Part shown: positions 31,784 to 43,090 of the stretch, one piece after another
Layout of the letters: each line of letters opens with the position of its first letter
Position numbering within the stretch: the stretch's first letter is position 1
NCBI GenBank assembly: GCA_015501585.1
Contig: JADNRY010000167.1
Span: forward strand, 78,198-142,197
DNA length: 64,000 nt
From: Rhodocollybia butyracea
Lineage: Eukaryota > Basidiomycota > Agaricomycetes > Agaricales > Omphalotaceae
Direction of reading: 5' to 3'
The notes under the pieces: model-generated
Seen by the model: only the letters and a program-made list of their open reading frames with translations
What the model was told of the DNA's origin: nothing
Database searches by the model: none
Position numbers and translations under genes: made by a program

Positions 31784-34260
31784 TCATGTATTAATATGCA
31801 GACAAATATTATACATTGTGCAACTAACTACTGAAGTATCCACATAAGTAGCTACATACATCTTGAGCATCATGCCTAGTCCCAAGAAGGTAGTCAAATA
31901 CATATCACATGTGCCAACTGTATATATGTTAAGTTCCATATGTTTGTCATATTGAAAATAAAATTTAACAAGTAATGGAACGAAATGAGACAGAAATAGA
32001 AATGCCAAAGCGAGAGATATCGTTACAGAGATCAAAATTGAAAACAGGATCATGCGGAGCAATTTCCAAAATTTCCGCATTGCAGGAATCTGAAGAAAAG
32101 AGTGGTCATCGTTACATATAATTTTGGTTGTAGATGTTGTCTAGGTTGTACCTCAATAAGCAATGTGGCTTGCTTAGTCTGACCGGTTTATGATTTTCCG
32201 AAGTTTCCGGGCACCCCAGGCAATCCATCCCTGGACACATTGATTAAGTTAAGGATGCAACCATGTGAATAATGATTTTCTACTAACCTCCCGTTGGGAT
32301 ACAGGCTTTACTTGAGGTGGGGGTGCAGGGCGGGTTTCATCATGATGCTGGGTCAGACCTTGGGTCGGACCTCTATTTAAATCCTCAGATGTTCCCTCCG
32401 GTCTAGATCTTTCACCCTTCCCTGAGTCAATGTCTTTATAGGAGTCTGTCTCCGTGGTGGCCGTGCTATCTCCGTTGCCAATCTCAAGCGTCTTTGTGGC
32501 TCTCCATTGTACTGTAGAAGTATTTGCCTCCTGACAAATGGCACCCTCCTCTGGTTTAGATGGGTGCATTGTAAGTTGAGGCAGGGTTACGATGCCGATT
32601 TGATGCTTGATTCGATCTTCATCTCCACTCTTACTTCCCTCTGGCCTCAAGGACACCTGGTAGTCAGTACCTTGGGCTGTGTCACTGGCATTGCTATTTC
32701 GGAGCACATCTGCCATTACTATCCATCTACCCACAGAAGGCTTTTCTTCAGAAAAAGCACCCACCCCTAGCAGAGCGATCTGCTCTACATGCTGGGGTGT
32801 GACTGTATGTGGATTCTCATCATGACGCCTGGAAGTTTTCCTTGACCTTGATCCGATTGCATCCACAGTGTCTTTGTCATGGTCAGTCACGGGAATACAA
32901 GCATCTTTGGCTGGACTACTGGTATCTTCAAGCAATCGCCGGGCTGTTTGTTGCCTACCAAACACATTCTCCTTCTGTTCTGTATTTTGAGAACGCGAAA
33001 TCGTTCTGGCTCTGAATATGCAGTCCTCTTCACCATCAAAGCCAACTCGGTCTTGGAAAAATGCCTTCAAAGCTTTGCGGCCGCGTGCATCTTGCCAGAG
33101 GCTTATGGCTCTCCATAACATCAAGGATCCATTCTCTTCTGTATACTCTGGAGGTAAGCAATTTTTCTTCGAAATGAGAATAACTGTACTTTTTAGAAGA
33201 AAATCATCTCCTTTCTCCAAGTTCCAAACATTCTTCAAATATTCAAACCCACCCTGGATCTCCGTCGGTGGCGGTACGTCGATTATGATTCTATTTCTGA
33301 GGCTACGGAGAGCCCAGATCTCCCAATGCTGGGCATCATCTACTAAGCCTTTTTCCAAAGCCTTCTCCATGGCTTTTTCAAAGGTGTTTGTCATATCGAG
33401 AACTTCGACGTCCTCCCACTTCACGCGTCCAAGCCGGAAGCCCGCGTAGTAGTGCGACATAAGAGCAAAAGACTTGAACTCGCTGTCTGGATTGGTTGTA
33501 AGGTACCATATTAGGCTGCACAGGGGATCCTGCACGAAGAAACGTAAAGAAGCTAGATTACCAAGTATCAATGAAGATGAGAATGCCAAAGTAAACCTGA
33601 TGCAATGACACATACGATACTCATCGTATGGCTCAAGTTCACCATCTATCTTTTGGGTCTTCAAGGTGAGACTAATTGTCTTGCGGCTCTGTACCAACGA
33701 TCGTACATGAGTAATTTCCTTGACCTAAGTAATAGTCATCCCACGTTAGCCTCAGACATGTTCTATAGTAATAGGCGCGGTGAAACATGCCTTCAATTCC
33801 ATCTTTGTCCGAATGTGTTCATATTTGCCATCTTTGCCTCCAGCTTGATGTAAGCGACCTACATATTTCTGTACGCGGTCGTGCAACTGCCAATAATAAT
33901 AATGAGTTGCTATGATTCAGTTCTACTTCAGGATGAGGACTACATTTGGATCATCTCCAAAAGTCTCAAGGCAAATGTCCTCGAATTTATCCAATGATTT
34001 CCGAAACTCAGTATCTTTTTTCTCGGTAGCATTGTTCCCAGCATCTGTAGCAATTTGTGTAAACCTACCAGCTCGCAAGTAAGGCAGGTATCCATTAATA
34101 TACTTTAGGAGGATACATTACCTTGAGTAGAGGTCGTGGATTGAAGGGTTCTCAGCCCGACTACTATCTGCACATAGTCTCTCCATGTCCCTGCAACACT
34201 CAATCAACAAGCAGTACCTGCTAAAATACTGCCGTGGAAGACGGCGGATTCTGGCTACCG
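31784..34260 (-). CDS. Large soluble protein with C-terminal membrane tail, unknown
   Basis: Minus strand. Main coding exon runs 33724-32288 with DPLCSLIWYLTTNPDSEFKSFALMSHYYAG-type sequence, WEDVEVLDMTNTFEKAMEKAL, NRIIIDVPPPTEIQ, then a long polar, probably disordered stretch. A phase-0 donor after PVSQRE (gttagt, 32287) and acceptor cttcag (before 32089) join it to a last exon 32089-31784, IPAMRKFWKLLRMILF then hydrophobic ISVTISLALAFLFL and LTTFLGLGMML: a membrane tail. Upstream exons are readable near 34200-34140 (TWRDYVQIVVGLRTLQ) and 34080-33945 (GRFTQIATDAGNNATEKKD). A further exon near 33895-33800 (HDRVQKYVGRLHQAGGKD) joins less cleanly. The 5' end is not fixed. I recognise this as a repeatedly occurring uncharacterised Rhizoctonia-type protein, without a known domain. 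It faces the receptor tail-to-tail. Confidence 0.65.
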
Positions 34261-34329
34261 ACTCGACTATCATAAAGTTATAGGGAGCGTAAAAACAGAG
34301 AAGGGAAACAAGGATTGTAGTGAGAGGTT

Positions 34330-35173
34330 CCAGTATATACGTTGGTTCGGAGCTGCCTGTTCGGACTGTCCTCCTACAATGTGAGGTTTAGGCCCATGCT
34401 ACTGATCATCCACCAGCGGCTTTGGGATTGCTTCGCGTGAAACATTTTCACTAACATGTGTACTTCAATTGTTTTGCACGTTGCAACCATCTGACAACAA
34501 TATTGTATGGACATTTCCAGGCGCTTACCAGTCTTGACGAATAATGCCACCTCCACGTGAAGTGATTGAAACTTCACCTTGCAAGATGTGCGAGTTGACA
34601 ACAAGTTTTGCAACCCGTAGAGCACGGCATTGCACCATTCAACCGATCATTTGGGAGTTTTGAGTAAGTGACCACTGGCAGAAAATTGAATGGCAGCGTC
34701 GTTGAAGAGTTATAACTGGCGAGAACAGCCGTGAATAAGACCCGAAAGACTGACTTTGAACAGTTGAGTTCCAACTTGTGTCGCAGTACCGCCAGTTGCA
34801 TTATCATTCAAGTTATAAAGTCTCTCGCCTTATGGGGAATACTACAAGAATACTACGGAGTTTCTCTGAAATTGCAACTGTCCTTGGAGAGGAAATTGCT
34901 GAAACGCTGGAAGCTACCGTCCAGCACTGTGCTGCGGCTCCCCCTTCACTGCGAGTAGATTGAAATTAAGCAGGATCGATTGCCCTATGCCCTGTGTTCC
35001 CCTTAGCCCTGAATGATCGATTTGACAATGGGCCTTTGTGGACGCTATGAAAAGCGATTAATTCTCACCGATTGCGCGCCAGACGTCAAACGATACTGAG
35101 GCGATAGTGCTGATGCAAGGGCAGGACAGGAAGGTTTAAAAGCAAATGCCACGAATAACAGATTCAGTTCGCG
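34330..35173. other. Intergenic, likely 5' exons/promoter of both flanking genes
   Basis: Between the divergently transcribed gene on the minus strand and the gene starting at 35174. Minus-strand open stretches at 34625-34374 and 34807-34574 may include first exons of the minus-strand gene, but I cannot link them by phase. No RNA gene seen. Confidence 0.35.
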
Positions 35174-37253
35174 ATGGCGCCTCCACCTGCACAACCGTTC
35201 TCCCTATTCAAGACACTGACTTCCTCGAAAGCTCCCCAGGACTATCCAGTCGCGGAACTCATCAAGCGGCTTCTACTCGTCGTGGGTCATGAGATATGCT
35301 CACCTCTGTACAGCCGGAATATTCTCTCGTCGTATCAAGTTGTGTCCACAGCACGCGACATTTTGGATCACATCCAGCAGATAACCATAGCTGAGGACAG
35401 CAGTGAAAGCGACGCATGGGCTAGCTTTGAGCAGTACATTGAGCTTATTGAGCCCACAGAAACGCGGGTACCATCTATCATGTAACCTAGCATCACTCTC
35501 AATTTTCAATTTCTTTTTCAGTTTGCTGTTGGAACTTCTACCTGTGGCCGAAAAAGAAACCAGTCGGCAACACGAACCGGATGACAGCAACGGAGTAGAC
35601 GGCTATGTTGCTTGGGTCGGCAACTGGCAAACGACTCGGGATGCAGTCAAGACAGCACTAACTGGTCTTACCAATATTATTACCGCTCAGCACGTCAGTA
35701 TAAAGGTAACCTTTATTCACACAGGATGATTTTTTGCGCGCCCAAAATAGTTCCCTCCCACAGTTGGACATCCAAACCTTGAGGCAGCAGGACGACAAAT
35801 CGTATATCCAGACACTGTTCATACCTGATGAGCTCGCACAGTTCAGACGCAGCCAGAAGGTCGGAACCTTACCTTCAGAAATCCTCAAGTCATTCAAGAG
35901 GATTGATATACGATATGACAATGAGGTAGTAGTTACCTGGGTTACTGGCACCTCAACAACGTGCTCACTTTTTTTGCCTTATCATAGACCACTGTGGTTT
36001 GGTACACAAAGCTAGCGATGATGTTAAACGCAATTTACAGGCTCGCCAGTAAGAAGATCTCCGGGGGACAGGATGACGCTGTTCCAATCTTTCAGCGTCG
36101 CCTGACAAACATACCGAAAATTTGGACCTCAGCGAAGGAGTGAGTTATCGCTTCACATTTTCAAGTACGCAATATTGATGCTGTCCTAGTCTAGTTGACG
36201 CAGTTCAGCAACTTGTTGTCAATGAAAAGCTCGAGGTCTCTCATGTGGAGTTGAAATGGAAGGCCCTTGTTGACGCACTAAAGGTGACTAAGTATTCTGT
36301 ATTTTGCTCATGGTAAGATGCTCACGAAAGGTTCCGGTGCCAATTAGGAAATAAGTCCTATCACGCCGCCTAATTACGCAGAAATCGTGAAACTCATCCG
36401 GGACATCCGTCGGCCATTTTATGGACAAGCAGTTGCCTTGGTCAAGCTCTTCCGAGTTCTAGCCACCCACTTCGGCCGTAAAGAGAACTGTACAAATCCG
36501 GAAATGTTGAGCTCCTTGCAAGCGTCAGTACCGAACTTTTGCCACAAGTCAGAGATAAAATTGATTTTATTTTCAGAGCGATGGAAGAGCTGAAAAAGAG
36601 CCTTGAGAGTGCCAGTACAAAAATCGCAACTGCGATCATGGCCACTGACCTCCCGGACGATACGAGGGCTGAGATTGAAGCACAGTTTGGGCAAGCAGAA
36701 AAAGTTCTTGAAGAGTGTTTTGAAAGCTTCAAGGTAGGTCGGGCCTTTGCGTCTACCCCAGATTGACGTTGATGCAACACTGGCAGCCTGAGTCGGAAGA
36801 ATTAACCAAATGGCAAACGCAGATCAGTCAAGCAAAAGCTGCTGACAAAAAGCGTGTGGAGGAGTTCAAGACTAGGATTCAATCCAAGACAGTAAGAAAC
36901 CTGTGTTCTCCAAAGCTGCATTCGACTAACTTGGTGCTAGTACGTGGATTCACCCGGCAGCGACTCCACGACTATCGAAGTTCTTGTTCAGCAGTCAGCA
37001 AATGCAAACCCTAGTTCTTTCACATGTAAGTATTCGATAATCATAATCGAGATACAACGTTAAACTCGCGATTATGATAGACACAGTGAAGACGGATATG
37101 CGAATGAGTGCGCTGCTTTGGAGGGTAGCACAGGACAATCCACAAGCCATTGCCAAAGCCACCTTCAAGAGTCTTCAGGAGCCGAAGAAGGTAATTGGGA
37201 TGGATGCGCAAGTGAAAACGGTGGGTGCTCAGGTGAAACTTGAGCTCTTTTGA
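35174..37253 (+). CDS. Unknown nine-exon gene with one frameshift
   Basis: Exons: 35174-35481, 35522-35705, 35764-35925, 35988-36139, 36190-36283, 36348-36733, 36787-36891, 36941-37025, 37081-37253; about 549 aa. All junctions are GT..AG and phases fit, except that exon 6 changes frame near 36528 (LSSLQAS to TELLPQVRDKIDFIF), consistent with one lost base. Seen: mostly alpha-helical, soluble sequence, with helix-rich EELKKSLESASTKIATAIMA and a coiled-coil-like ISQAKAADKKRVEEFKTRIQ; C-terminus LWRVAQDNPQAIAKATFKSL. No signal peptide, membrane helix or known domain. A decayed copy of exons 6-9 lies at 5019-5730. Either a recent pseudogene or a base error. Confidence 0.55.
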
Positions 37254-37504
37254 GTTTTCTATCAGTCTTCGGAGCGGAATCAGGACCCGGTGAACTGGAA
37301 GCTCGCTGATTGCTATATATGATATTTCTTTGTTTTGATTAGTCAAGAATCCTCTATATGATGGAACGAAAATAGCAAGTTGTGCGCTTAGCCCCACCTC
37401 AAAAAATTTGGAGAGTCATCCCAGTTTAGGAAAGCCATCTGTGAGTCATTAAGAAAGGTCTTGAAAGTTCATATAGGTTGTATGAAGCTCCATCGGGCGA
37501 AGGA

Positions 37505-38790
37505 AAGTCTTCGTTGAAAGTCTCCAGGATCCTGTTAAAGCTGGTTCGAGCGCGCTACACGAGTAAAAAATTCAAGAGCAAGCTCAGCGCTGGGAAAGAC
37601 AGCCGGCCAAGCAAGAACACGTATGGATTTCAAGAGCGAACTGAGCAAGAACTGAGCAAAACACAGCGACAGCGAGACGTCAAAAAAGCAAAAGGCGCCG
37701 GACGAGTAACGATTGAAATATGTCACGCCGGCGTCTAAATGTTTGACCAGACTTTCCGCTACGACTTGGCTACGACACTCTGGTCACCAACTTATGTCTG
37801 CTCTTCTGGCTTAGTTAAATGCCCAATAACTTCATTTGTATTCGCTTATAATCCCTATCTGTTTGCTCGGTTGAACACACGAACTAATAGTAAACACAGG
37901 ATGGCTTACATCGTTTTTCGCAGATTTGGTGGTTTGTAAAGCGTTGACGCACTCATGTATCGCTCTTTCGTGTTGAAGATTCCTCTCATCCAGTCTCATA
38001 TCCTCTCTCCCCCGAGATTCGATTCGATTCTATAAGGCCTTATTCGCCCCAAATTCTCTCCTACCACTTCCATTCCAACGAGGCTCTCCCTCATTGGATG
38101 CAGATATGGCGCTCTATCCACTATTCTCCCGCCATAACCTCAAATATTTAGCCCGCAGCCCATCCATTACCAACCTGGGTTGTTGCTGCAACCAACGCGT
38201 TTCACCGAGCCCCATCACGTCAGAGGAGAGAAAGGAAGGAAAATCGGCTCAGAGCTTGGAAAGGAAAAAGTATTCGATTCTTTTAAGACCAATAAAGGTG
38301 TGTATATACACTTGCTGCTACTCAGAACCATTGCTCAAAGTTACCTATAGTTGACCATTCATGTATTCACCCAACGTAAACGAATGAACCCACAAACTAT
38401 CATAAAGGAACGCTAGATGACTTACACGTATGTGCACCATCTGAATTTGGTTGTTTCTCGAACTGTTTCGTCTCGTCTTCGAGTCGAATTACGCTTCCTT
38501 TTCGCCATTCTTTTTACTTTACTCTCCCTCTTCGAATTGTTTGAACCAAATTCACTCGTGTTGCTTACTGACTCTCTTCCTAGTCTAGGAGAAACGGTAC
38601 AACACCAGTCGCAGACCGCCTTCCCACTCAACCCACCAACACGCACTTCCTCGCTTTCGTAGCATTCGCATCTGGCCGAGAGCAAGACGCTGTTCTCGGC
38701 GTTTCCGTCCCTCCTCCATGTAATTATCACTGGCGGCCTCGATGGCATCTTACATTTTGACTCGGAGTATACCCACCACTATCCAGCACG
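37505..38790. repeat. Dispersed block R3 (of three)
   Basis: About 1.29 kb, colinear with R1 (5740-7140) and R2 (20145-21420). It follows the unknown gene at 35174-37253, as R1 follows that gene's decayed copy, so it travels with the segmental duplication. No convincing coding frame. Confidence 0.7.
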
Positions 38791-39819
38791 ACCGTTAGCT
38801 CCAATAGTGGTTTAACTCATGATATTCTGAAAAGTTTTTTGCGCGCGGAAGACTACTGTCTACCACTGCTTCTGATATATCTATATCTTCTCTCGAGGGG
38901 ACAAAATCAAAATTCGAATGAGGAGATCTCCGATCAGAGCTCAGCGGCGAAGATTTTCGCGGTGATTAGTTCTCATGGAAGGACGAAGAGAGGAGTGGGA
39001 ATGAGAATGAGATTGGGCAGTGTCCTGTGAGTTTGCTCGGAAGTTGTTGGTTTGTTTCATGCACGTACTTTTGTCGTCGAACTCGGATATATTTCGATTC
39101 GACTCTCCACTACGTACGAAGAGAGAACAAAGCGATAGATTGGAAGTAACGAGTAAGACAAATGTACGAGCTGAACAAACTCTCACCCACTCGTCTCATC
39201 CGAAATAGGCGTAAATAGGAGACCGCCTTACCAAAATAACATACACAGCATCTAGCCCTCCCGCCAAAGACTCAAAGGTCGATAACTCCGGAAGGATTAA
39301 TGGGTCCACGGTAACTCCAAACTTCCCTTCAGAACACTTCCCTCTACGTGGCTTGGCAACGTCTCCATTGATACAGTTTTAAACACTGTCATCATATCCG
39401 GGACGAGAACCTATATATGGGTATTTTTTCCCTGGTGCCATCGGCCAACCATCGTTGTTTTTTTTGGTTTGTTGAACAGCGCCATTCCTTTTCTACTCTC
39501 GTACTAAATGAAGCCTGGAGCTCATGTCCATTACTATCTAGAGTCACAAGCCGCAGCAGCAGCAACAAATGGTATTGTTTTCTCTCACTACTACACCTTG
39601 GCAAAAAAAACGCAGTCGATGACGTTTTCAGCACCACGACTTACTTGCGATCCCGATACAGAGCTCCACCAGTCTTTTTATTGGAGGATATAAAGTCTAC
39701 GGTGCTTACATACTTCTGCATTAACTATCACTGTACTCTTTCGCCTCACTTCTGACATCTCGTTGTCCCTCTCTTCCGTGTCATAACTCTACAGCCTACA
39801 TTTTACACTCTACGCCATA
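38791..39819. other. Upstream region of the b561 gene
   Basis: 38800-39010 matches 7140-7355 (ctgcttctgatatatctatatcttctctcgag and following) and may be a decayed coding piece, since the frame ILKSFLRAEDYCLPLLLIYLYLL stays open in both copies. Near 39688 the plus strand reads ggaggatataaagtc, a TATA-like element 130 bp before the b561 ATG. Nothing else recognised. Confidence 0.4.
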
Positions 39820-40929
39820 ATGCCTGAGAGCCCATCATCTGGCGCTACCCCTGATACCCCAACCCTTGGTTCTGCGGAGCGTGCTCATGGCGTCATGATG
39901 TTCTTCGCGTTCGGAGTCTTGTATGTACTCTCTCTTCCAATTGCACCTATCCAAAATACTGACCGAATATTTTCCGAATCTAGCGTACCCGCTTCGTACG
40001 CTTCGTCCTTTGTCCTGTCCTTCCAAAGCTAATTCTAAATCTATGACATCATAGAGCTATCCTCACTCGCTACCTTCGCCGCTTGCCCTCTTCCGGACCG
40101 AAGCTTTGGTTCTTCCCCGTTCATCTCCTCCTGAATGTCCTCGCCCTCGCGTTTTTCCTTGTCGGTTTTACAATCGCGATATTTATCTCGGGCGACGAAC
40201 AATTTCAATCTGCGCATAAGGTGGCTTCGGAACTGTTCATCTTGTACGTCGACTGATATTTGATATAGAGGATCGGGCTTGCGTTGGCCATCCTGTTCCT
40301 TCTGCAAGCTTTAGGTGGCTTGACAATAGCCATGATTCACCATCGTTATCCCACCCAACGTCGTGATCACCCCCTCATTGACCGGCCCCAGTGAGTACTG
40401 TGAAGTTACCGCTTGTTGTCAGCGAAGATAACTTTTTTTTTTCCAGCTGGCTCCTTGGTTGGGTAATTCTCCTCTTGGGCTTCGCGAATAGTATGTCTTC
40501 CTCTCCCTAGGCTCATACTTTATGCTTATCACTCGATCTTTTAGTTCCAGTGGGGCTGTACATCTCCGGCGGTACAACTCGTACGTTTACTCCAAATCCC
40601 TCAGTCCTTCCAACGCTAATCATCCACGGCATTTGCCATTGATAGACGGTTTCCAAACCTCCAAGACAGTCCATATTCTTGCTTTCGTTTGGATAGGTGC
40701 CCTCTGTATCGGCATAGCCGCTAGTAAGTCTAATAACCTCAGTGTTGAAACCGTTCCACAACGCTGATTACAAATTTTAGTGGAAGGCATGTACAGGTGG
40801 AGCTCACGCCACGGGAATGAGAATTGGCGTAACCCTGCAGGCGAGGACAATTTGCAGGAAGGTAAACCCATGAATAGGAACAGCGTTGGAAACGGAACGG
40901 TTGGGACAGGCGGTCGTACGATTGAATGA
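39820..40929 (+). CDS. Cytochrome b561-type transmembrane protein
   Basis: 235 aa over eight exons: 39820-39920, 39984-39995, 40055-40220, 40269-40390, 40447-40490, 40545-40580, 40646-40723, 40781-40929; all phases fit. Exon 2 is a 12-nt microexon. Seen: AHGVMMFFAFGVF (first helix with a haem-type histidine), ILTRYLRRLP, a helix LLLNVLALAFFLVGFTIAIF, GDEQFQSAHK, LFLLQALGGLTIAMIHH, HWLLGWVILLLGF, and TVHILAFVWIGALCIGI, then a polar tail. Spaced histidines on successive helices suit a b-haem protein that passes electrons across a membrane, as in the cytochrome b561/ferric reductase group. No DOMON domain or signal peptide was found upstream, so it would be the bare membrane module. A remnant of its last exon lies at 7364-7575. 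Confidence 0.8.
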
Positions 40930-43090
40930 TTGAGCGGTGGAGATGCAACGGATAATGTAAGATATAGAAGCCTAATTATAAGTGTAATAATACTAGCGAG
41001 TCGTTGACATCGTTTCAGATGAAGGACAGATGTATACTATTGCTTTTGTTCCATGCTTGTATTGATACTAATACAATGTTCTGATGCTCTTTTCTTTGAG
41101 TTATTTAAGTTCGCTAATTCGACGATCTCAGTCAAGAATCACTAAACCAATATAGGACCAATATAGGATGCACTGAATGAAGGTCCTGCCATATATTTCG
41201 TAGTACTTGAGACATTTCACAGTGACAGCGAAGGACACGGGTGAATGCAGAGTGAGCCACTTGTCAATAAGCGCACTGAGGCTTCAGGCGGTTAGGAGTC
41301 TTCACATCTTTGTCTCAGATTAGAATGAGCTCTGGTTCCAACTGTACATGTTGGATATCAACAAATATCAGCATCGTGATTGTGATTGATCAAGCTCTTA
41401 CTATCTCACACTCATTATTGACGTGTACTTACACATACTTCTCCCCTACCACTTCTGGTTGACTCCTGGACCAGCATATAAGGAGTAGCTAGATGTATGA
41501 TACCTCATATGATTGCCCCTCTCTCTAAGCTGTAGAGGGCAAACAGAATATATTCTGCTTTTATCTTTGTCCTGCTAGATATTATCACAAGTGGTAGTAT
41601 CTTGTTTCTTTTTTATTATCCAACAGATCCAACTGACATTGAATAGTGGCATTCGGGGTTGTCAATGAATTAAGCATAGTTCGGAAGCTGGTAGTACTTA
41701 GTCCCATTCCGGTTGTACATGTCCGGCAATTTGCAAATGCGAACCGAGTGAAGATGCGGGGCGTAATTGAAGATTGGTCCCTATTGTCCTTTTATCGCCT
41801 CGCACATCAGATCTCCACCCTGTGAGGGGAGAGGGAGAGCCCCCTCCCCAAATAGTTCAGCGAAGATGCGAGCTTAGGTTCGCCTGCTGGGATGCCCTAT
41901 TGAGCTAGGACATACTTAATTAGATTGCGGATCTGGATTTGCACCTTCGAAACTTATATCAATGATATTACTGCATCAATCCTTTTGCATCGGACTCCAG
42001 TACCTGCTCCCACAGGTCCCAGGTCGTGTTTATCTTGCACCGGTCACTGTGCGATCGAACCTGGCTTACTCCGACCTAGACCTATGTCCATCCCTATCTA
42101 AGACATACCACCTGCAATCACTTATATATGCACACATCTGGATTCTGTATGGATCATCAGTTTATAATGTCTCCCTAGTGGAGGCCCAGGAGACTAGCAC
42201 TTGCTTGTTCTGGGTTCATCTGTCAGATTATTTATTTCCATCTCAGACTCTTCAGACTCTCCTTGTGGATCAGAATTGATGTTTAGACTGTCAAACATGG
42301 GGTGCGCACTATATACTACAGTAATCAATTTGCTCTCCCAAGTTCAAACGTGAACGCTTTAAATTCACATGTTTCTGCACAACTCTGATGTGAACTTTGA
42401 CTTTTGGAATGCTTCTGTAAGTATGTTTGGATTAGCTATTGACAAGACAGAGCAATTATAGCCTTACATCCTCAGTTATTGGCAGAATTGCAAGGGTAGA
42501 ATAACCACTTGCAGAAAATTGGATACTATAAGTGTAATTGCATCAGTACAAGAATAAACAAAGATACACTTTACCATACCTTTTGTCATTGAACAATCTC
42601 TCACCCTTATTTTTAAGACTGGGATAGGCCATTACTGCTGTACATGGGAGAGATAACAGCACAAATTTCATGACAGATGGAATATGCATGGCTCGATATT
42701 TTCAGTGTTCAAGCTTTAGTGTCTTTTAAATGTGATCGTTAATCACATGTCAAGTCCGGGTCAGGTAAACCACAGTGGTGTACTAGGAACTGCCACTGAT
42801 TCTGGTACCTGGCATGGCGGGGGTCAGGTAAACAGTGGTGTACAAGGAACTGCCACTAATACTGGTACCTGGCCAGGGCAGTGTTGCAGTCACATGGCAG
42901 TGTTGCAGACATATCTCAGCCAGTTCTTAACCAAACTGGATGATCTTGGGCTCATAATTTTCGCGCTTACCAGCTCTACACCATCGTAAGTTTTACCCGG
43001 CGTCAGACCCGAGCCACACACTATAACCAGCTAGATGCACGGGTGTGCACTTAATCTCACTGGACCAAGTGCAAGATAATTCTTTTTGGC
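40930..43090. other. Gene-free stretch colinear with 7576-9200
   Basis: Duplicated partner of 7576-9200. It contains, at about 41680-41960, a minus-strand relic of the membrane-protein gene at 47595-48636 (the caccttcg/ctcgcacatcagatctcc and gaagatgcgagctt segments). At 42765-42870 a gtggtgtac..ggaactgccact..ggtacctgg unit of about 65-70 bp is tandemly duplicated. No intact gene. Confidence 0.55.

Noticed and set aside
35706..35763. A 31-nt intron (gtcagt..cacag) in the unknown gene
   Set aside because: A normal 58-nt intron (35706-35763) with canonical ends keeps phase and is preferred, so this gene does not support ultra-short introns.
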